A stretch of 64,000 nucleotides of DNA, taken from positions 20,686-84,685 of the forward strand of contig NZ_JAGFWR010000027.1 in assembly GCF_017599305.1 (NCBI RefSeq). Direction: 5' to 3'. A program made the position numbers and the translations under genes. The notes beneath the pieces are model-generated. The model was not told the origin of the DNA. It ran no database searches and worked only from the letters and a program-made list of their open reading frames with translations. Origin of the DNA: Micromonospora antibiotica (lineage in GTDB: Bacteria > Actinomycetota > Actinomycetes > Mycobacteriales > Micromonosporaceae). Positions 59,993 through 64,000 of this stretch are shown piece by piece; within the stretch, counting starts at the first letter, position 1; each line of letters starts with the position of its first letter.

Positions 59993-61263
59993 CGTCCCAT
60001 CCCCGTCCCGACGGCCAACGGGAGCGCGGCCACCGACGCCGCCACGATGACCAGCAGGAACACCGCACCGAGCAGGTTGAGCCACGGCCCGTTCACGTCG
60101 TCACCCAGGTAGGTGCGGTCGTTGGCGACGACCAGGATCGGCAGGTACGTCAACGGCAGCACCACCGCGCTGGCCACCAGCATGTATTCGGTCAACCGCA
60201 CCGGGTCGACGGTGGTGGACAGCAGCAGCGTCGCGGCCAGCACGCTGACCAGCAGCACGCTGTGGAACCGGGCGGCCTCCCGGGGACTGACCCGCTTGCC
60301 CCACTGCCACCCGAAGTACTGCGCCGCCGCGTACGCCGCCGACAGTCCGGTCTCCAACGCGGCCCCGAAGGTCACCGCGAAGAACGCCAACGCGGCGACC
60401 GCCAGCCCCACCCCGCCGAACGCCAGCACCACCGGTCGGGCGACCTGGTCGAGGGTCGACAGCGACACCCCGCCCGGGTGGAAGACCACGGTGGCGGTGG
60501 CGACCAGCGACAACGCCAGCAGCCCGCCGACCGGGAAGCCGATCAGGACGCTCGACCGGGCATCGGCCAGATCGGCGGCGCTCCAGTTCTCCTCCACCCC
60601 GCCGGAGGAGAAGAAGAACACCTCGTACGGGCTGACGGTGGAGGCGAACAACGCCACCGCCACGAACCAGTACGCACCCCAGCCCTGGCCGGCCGTGCCG
60701 GGGTGCAGGGCACCGTGGCCGAGCGCCGCCCAGTCGGTCGGCAACCAGAACAGCGCCAGGGCGAACACCAGCAGGGTCAGCCCGGCCAGCCCGAACACCC
60801 GCTCCATCAGCTGGAAGCGCATCCGCCACAGCACCAGCCATACGGCGAACGCCGCGACCGGCACCCACAGCAGGTAACTCACCCGGGAGGCCAACTGCAG
60901 GGCCAACGCCACCCCGCCCAGCTCGGCGGCCAGGGTCAGCACTGTGACCAGGTAGGACGCCGCCAGGTTGAGCAGCGCGACACGGGGACCCAGGCGTTCG
61001 CGGACCAGGTCGAACACCGCCCGCCCGCTGACCGCCGCGATCCGGCCGGCCATTTCCGCGTACGCGCAGATGCCGACCACGCCGAGCACCAGCACCCAGG
61101 CGTGGCCCATGCCGAACCGGGCCCCCGCCTGGCTCGCCGCCACCAGGTCGCCGATGTCGACGAAGCCGCCGATGGCCGACAGCACCCCGAGGGTGGCGGC
61201 GAGGAGCTTCACGCGGGCCGGCCGACGCGGGGACGCGGCTGTGGCACCCGGGAGCGCCCTCAC
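59989..61263 (-). CDS. NRAMP-like transporter with altered metal-binding motifs
   Basis: The 424-residue protein has about 11 membrane helices in NRAMP order. Helix 1, normally DPGN, reads VDIGDLVAAS; helix 6, normally (A/C)xxMPH, reads STVSPYEVFFFSS. Because both ligand motifs are changed, manganese or iron transport cannot be assumed; magnesium or another substrate is possible. It starts with GTG 61263 and has no clear ribosome-binding site. Two PRC-barrel genes follow in overlap. Confidence 0.82.
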   Translation of the reverse strand: MRALPGATAASPRRPARVKLLAATLGVLSAIGGFVDIGDLVAASQAGARFGMGHAWVLVLGVVGICAYAEMAGRIAAVSGRAVFDLVRERLGPRVALLNLAASYLVTVLTLAAELGGVALALQLASRVSYLLWVPVAAFAVWLVLWRMRFQLMERVFGLAGLTLLVFALALFWLPTDWAALGHGALHPGTAGQGWGAYWFVAVALFASTVSPYEVFFFSSGGVEENWSAADLADARSSVLIGFPVGGLLALSLVATATVVFHPGGVSLSTLDQVARPVVLAFGGVGLAVAALAFFAVTFGAALETGLSAAYAAAQYFGWQWGKRVSPREAARFHSVLLVSVLAATLLLSTTVDPVRLTEYMLVASAVVLPLTYLPILVVANDRTYLGDDVNGPWLNLLGAVFLLVIVAASVAALPLAVGTGMGR

Positions 61264-61375
61264 GGGGGGACGGGATCGGCGGCGGTCATCGAGGCGACGA
61301 TATCGGCGCAGGAGGCACCGTATCCGGCAAACCGGTCAGGCTTCCCGGATCACCTGCCCCCGCTGCCCGATGGCC

Positions 61376-61606
61376 GATGGTCGATGCCCGCTGGCCGCTG
61401 CCCGCTGGCCGCTGCCCGATGGCCGATGCCCGCTGGTCGTCCTGCTCGCTCCGTCCGTTGGTCGCCCTTCTCGCCCTACCCGGTCCGCCCGTCCCATTGG
61501 TCGCCTTCTCGCCCGGTCCGCCCGTCCCGTTGGTCGCCTTCTCGCCCGGTCCGCCCGTCCCGGCGGTCGCCCTTCTCGCCCGGCCCGGACATCCCGCCGG
61601 TCGCCC
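61376..61606. repeat. Gene-free interval with two tandem-repeat arrays
   Basis: The first array (about 61376-61440) consists of GATGCCCGCTGGCCGCTGCC-like units of 10 to 20 bases. The second (61460-61606) has about four units of TCGCCTTCTCGCCCGGTCCG plus CCCGTCCCGTTGG, with a 33-39-base period. The interval 61264-61651 contains no other recognisable feature. Confidence 0.75.
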
Positions 61607-61651
61607 GGGCGGAGGGGCAGGCGGGGGAGCAGCCGGGCCAGTGCGTCGGCG

Positions 61652-62041
61652 TCAGTCCCGGGTGAGGTTCTGCAACCGGACCTGGCCCCGGGAGACCAAC
61701 CGGCCCTCGGCGTCGGTGATCTCCACCTGCCAGAGCTGCTGGCTGCGTCCCCGGTGCACCGGGGTGCCGACCGCGACCAGCTCACCCTCGCGTACCGCCC
61801 GCAGGAAGTCCGTCTGGTTGGACACCCCGACCACGCTGCCCCGGTCGCCGAGCCACAGTGTGCCGCCCACGCTGCCGACGGTCTCCACCACCGTGCAGTA
61901 GACGCCGCCGTGCATGATGCCGGCCGGCTGGTGCAGCTCCGGCCGCACCTTCCAGCGGATCACCACCCGGTCGCCGCTGGCCTCGTCGAACGTCAGCCCC
62001 AGCAGGCCGACCAGACCATCCGTCATCTCCGGGATCTCCAC
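61652..62041 (-). CDS. PaaI-type hotdog-fold thioesterase
   Basis: The 129-residue protein has the hotdog signature PAGIMHGGVYCTVVETVGS with the catalytic region, followed by NQTDFLRAVREGELVAVGTP. Such enzymes hydrolyse acyl-CoA thioesters. AGGAGG precedes GTG 62041. It is divergent from tyrS. Confidence 0.88.
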   Translation of the reverse strand: MEIPEMTDGLVGLLGLTFDEASGDRVVIRWKVRPELHQPAGIMHGGVYCTVVETVGSVGGTLWLGDRGSVVGVSNQTDFLRAVREGELVAVGTPVHRGRSQQLWQVEITDAEGRLVSRGQVRLQNLTRD

Positions 62042-62135
62042 GGCTTTCCTCCTCGTCGCACCGGCCCGGCCAGCCTAGCCGCGCCGCCGGCCGGCAAACC
62101 CGGTACGGCCCCAGGTCGGCAATGGGGGAGAATCG

Positions 62136-63428
62136 GTGACCGTGACCGACAGCAACCTCCCGCACGGGCGGGACTCCCTGACCGACGACCTGCGGTGGCG
62201 CGGCCTGATCCAGGACTCCACCGGCCCCGACGAACTGCGTGCGCTGCTCGACGGCGGGGCCGCCACCTTCTACGTGGGCTTCGACCCGACCGCGCCCAGC
62301 CTGCACGTCGGCCACCTGATGCAGGTCACCACCGCCCGCCGGCTCCAACTCGCCGGGCACCGCCCGCTGCTGCTGGTCGGCGGCGCCACCGGCCAGATCG
62401 GCGACCCGAAGGAGAGCGCCGAGCGCACCCTCAACCCGCCCGAGGTGGTGGCCGGTTGGGTGCAGCGCATCCGCGACCAGCTCGCGCCCTTCGTGTCGTA
62501 CACCGGGGAGAACGCGGCGCAACTGGTCAACAACCTGGAGTGGACCGGCGAGATGTCGGTGGTCGAGTTCCTGCGCGACGTCGGCAAGCACTTCCCGGTC
62601 AACAAGATGCTCGCCCGTGAGGTGGTGCGGGCCCGGCTGGAGACCGGCATCAGCTTCACCGAGTTCAGCTACCAGCTCCTCCAGGCCAACGACTTCTTCG
62701 AGCTGCACCGACGGCACGGCTGCCAGCTCCAGTACGGCGGCTCGGACCAGTGGGGCAACATCACCGCCGGCGTCGACTACGTCCGTCGTCGGGGGGCCGG
62801 CCCGGTGCAGGCCTTCACCACCCCGCTGGTCACCCGCTCGGACGGCACCAAGTTCGGCAAGACCGAGGGCGGCGCGGTCTGGCTCGACCCGGAGATGACC
62901 AGCCCGTACGCCTTCTACCAGTTCTGGGTCAACGCCGACGACCGGGACGTCACCCGCTACCTGCGGTACTTCAGCTTCCGCTCCCGCGAGGAGCTGGAGG
63001 CGCTGGAGAAGGAGACGGCGGAACGCCCGGCGGCCCGCAGTGCCCAACGTGCCCTCGCCGAGGAACTCACCACCCTGGTCCACGGCGCGGAGGAGACCCG
63101 GCAGGCCGTCGCGGCCAGCCAGGCGCTCTTCGGTCGGGGCTCGCTGGACGACCTCGCCCCGGAGACGCTGCGTGCGGCGCTGAGCGAGGCCGGCCTGGTG
63201 CAGCTCACCGGTGAGCTGCCCGACGTGGCCGGGTTGCTGCGCGACGCGGGGCTGGTCGGCGGGCTCAAGGAGGCCCGTCGGGTGATCACCGAGGGCGGTG
63301 CGTACGTGAACAACACCCGGGTCACCGACGTCGACGCCACCGTCGACCCGGTCGACCTGCTGCACGGCCGTTACCTGGTGCTGCGTCGGGGCAAGCGCTC
63401 CTTCGCCGGGGTCGAGCTGCGCCCCTGA
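62136..63428 (+). CDS. tyrS: Tyrosyl-tRNA synthetase
   Basis: The 430-residue class I synthetase has the HIGH motif as HVGH in PTAPSLHVGHLMQ, tyrosine-binding YQLLQANDF and GGSDQWGNITAG, the KMSKS motif as KFGKT, and a C-terminal S4-like RNA-binding domain (GGLKEARRVITEGGAYVNN). GTG 62136 follows GGGGGAG at short spacing. No T-box is seen upstream. It ends before a strong terminator and the rRNA promoters. Confidence 0.96.
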   Translation: MTVTDSNLPHGRDSLTDDLRWRGLIQDSTGPDELRALLDGGAATFYVGFDPTAPSLHVGHLMQVTTARRLQLAGHRPLLLVGGATGQIGDPKESAERTLNPPEVVAGWVQRIRDQLAPFVSYTGENAAQLVNNLEWTGEMSVVEFLRDVGKHFPVNKMLAREVVRARLETGISFTEFSYQLLQANDFFELHRRHGCQLQYGGSDQWGNITAGVDYVRRRGAGPVQAFTTPLVTRSDGTKFGKTEGGAVWLDPEMTSPYAFYQFWVNADDRDVTRYLRYFSFRSREELEALEKETAERPAARSAQRALAEELTTLVHGAEETRQAVAASQALFGRGSLDDLAPETLRAALSEAGLVQLTGELPDVAGLLRDAGLVGGLKEARRVITEGGAYVNNTRVTDVDATVDPVDLLHGRYLVLRRGKRSFAGVELRP

Positions 63429-63447
63429 CGGTCGGGTGTGACGTGCG

Positions 63448-63487
63448 ACGCGTCCGCCGGATTTGACGATCAACTCGGCGGACGCGT
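63448..63487 (+). terminator. Terminator after tyrS
   Basis: ACGCGTCCGCCG and CGGCGGACGCGT pair perfectly (12 bp) around a 16-base loop, followed by AACTTTCTCTCTG. It starts 19 bases after the tyrS stop and insulates the rRNA promoters. Confidence 0.85.
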
Positions 63488-63628
63488 AACTTTCTCTCTG
63501 CCAGCGCGGAACGGACGAACCGGGGTGAATGCCTCGAAGGCCGGAGCGCGGTGTGAGGTTCCGACTTCGTGGGGTTGCCCCTGCGAGGCGCGGACCGGGC
63601 GGTGCCCGGATCGGCCCGGGGGGTCGAT

Positions 63629-63657
63629 TTGGTGAGGCGAAACCGACCGGGTAGTGT
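63629..63657 (+). promoter_or_regulatory. Upstream rRNA operon promoter candidate
   Basis: TTGGTG (63629-63634), a 17-base spacer and TAGTGT (63652-63657). It is weaker than the next promoter and would start near 63664. Confidence 0.5.
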
Positions 63658-63802
63658 TTGACGCCGGCAGGGCACCGGGCGAGCGTGCGGGAGACCGCAG
63701 CGGCCGGCTTGTCGACAATCGCGATGGTTTCCGGTGTGAGCCGGGGGGTTTCGTGGTGTGTGGGAATTGTGGTTGAAGTGGTGTTGATCGTGACAGAGCG
63801 GT

Positions 63803-63831
63803 TTGACACGGCGGATACCACCGGGTAACGT
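63803..63831 (+). promoter_or_regulatory. Main rRNA operon promoter
   Basis: TTGACA (63803-63808), a 17-base spacer and TAACGT (63826-63831) are close to the vegetative consensus. Transcription would start near 63838, upstream of the pre-16S leader. Confidence 0.75.
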
Positions 63832-63837
63832 AGTAAA

Positions 63838-64000
63838 AGTGCCTGGCGCTGGAGCGCCGGACATGGTGGATGAGATGCCCCAGGTCGGGGGTCCTGTTGG
63901 TCGGGGCTTTCGGGTGGTGTGTGGTTGTTCTTTGAGAACTCAACAGGGTGCTTGATAAGCCAGTGCCAATTATGATTTATACCCCGCACTGGGCAGACCT
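63838..64000 (+). promoter_or_regulatory. Leader of a ribosomal RNA operon (16S gene beyond the window)
   Basis: TGTTCTTTGAGAACTCAACA (about 63926-63945), followed by GGGTGCTTGATAAGCC, is the conserved antitermination and processing leader that precedes 16S rRNA in actinomycetes. GTTCT and AGAAC (63927-63939) form a small hairpin. The window ends before mature 16S sequence. Confidence 0.8.

Noticed and set aside
62042..62135. A T-box before tyrS
   Set aside because: The gap of 94 bases is too short and shows no T-box sequence.

Overview
This window looks like chromosomal DNA of a high-GC actinomycete, most likely a Micromonosporaceae member (Micromonospora or Salinispora type). The evidence is the very GC-rich third positions, frequent GTG starts and ATGA/GTGA overlaps, a helicase-dead PriA, the gene order metK-priA-def-fmt-rsmB-rpe-ribD, and small interspersed repeats that I recall (not checked) from that family. 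The family name is an inference; actinomycete is certain.

Layout. 1-9999: end of metK, priA, a kinase-ParB-like fusion, def-fmt-rsmB, a lipoprotein, rpe and a REC-GGDEF regulator. 10072-14596: FMN riboswitch and a complete riboflavin operon (ribD, ribE, a RibM/PnuX-type transporter, ribBA, ribH). 14717-19897: a hydrolase, a polar amino-acid ABC transporter, hisE-hisG and a PH-domain membrane protein. 19932-26366: infC-rpmI-rplT with a structured leader, a TrmH-type methylase, pheS-pheT and a strong terminator. 26371-31371: an unusual four-gene locus: a Crp-like regulator with an N-terminal membrane helix, divergent from a translationally coupled trio (class III cyclase-like protein, degenerate P-loop/HEAT protein, SPFH-like protein). 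The cyclase-like and P-loop proteins share a 19-residue motif. 31457-39031: ArgR-type control region and argC-J-B-D-F-R-H. 39032-43445: repeat-rich DNA, a small HTH regulator with a perfect operator, an alkyladenine glycosylase, a repeat-rich membrane protein and a flavin monooxygenase/FMN reductase pair.

43514-56872 resembles a hypoxia/dormancy regulon: two universal stress proteins, a CtpF-like P-type ATPase, a cyclic-nucleotide-binding-fold protein, pyruvate phosphate dikinase, pyruvate formate-lyase and its activase. Four DosR-like boxes fitting GGGACC(A/T)NNG(A/G)CCC lie in front of these units. A small excisionase-like gene and a two-gene mini-operon sit inside this block. 56882-64000: a membrane-acetyltransferase-like fusion, a CNNM/HlyC-type CBS protein, an NRAMP-like transporter with two PRC-barrel-like proteins, a thioesterase, tyrS, and the promoters and leader of a ribosomal RNA operon whose 16S gene lies beyond the window end.

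The most novel-looking part is 26371-31371. A putative nucleotidyl cyclase, a divergent cyclic-nucleotide-receptor transcription factor and a motif-sharing NTPase together suggest an uncharacterised signalling or defence module. The clearest regulatory discovery is the four-box hypoxia-type regulon. No tRNA gene, CRISPR array, transposase or prophage was recognised.
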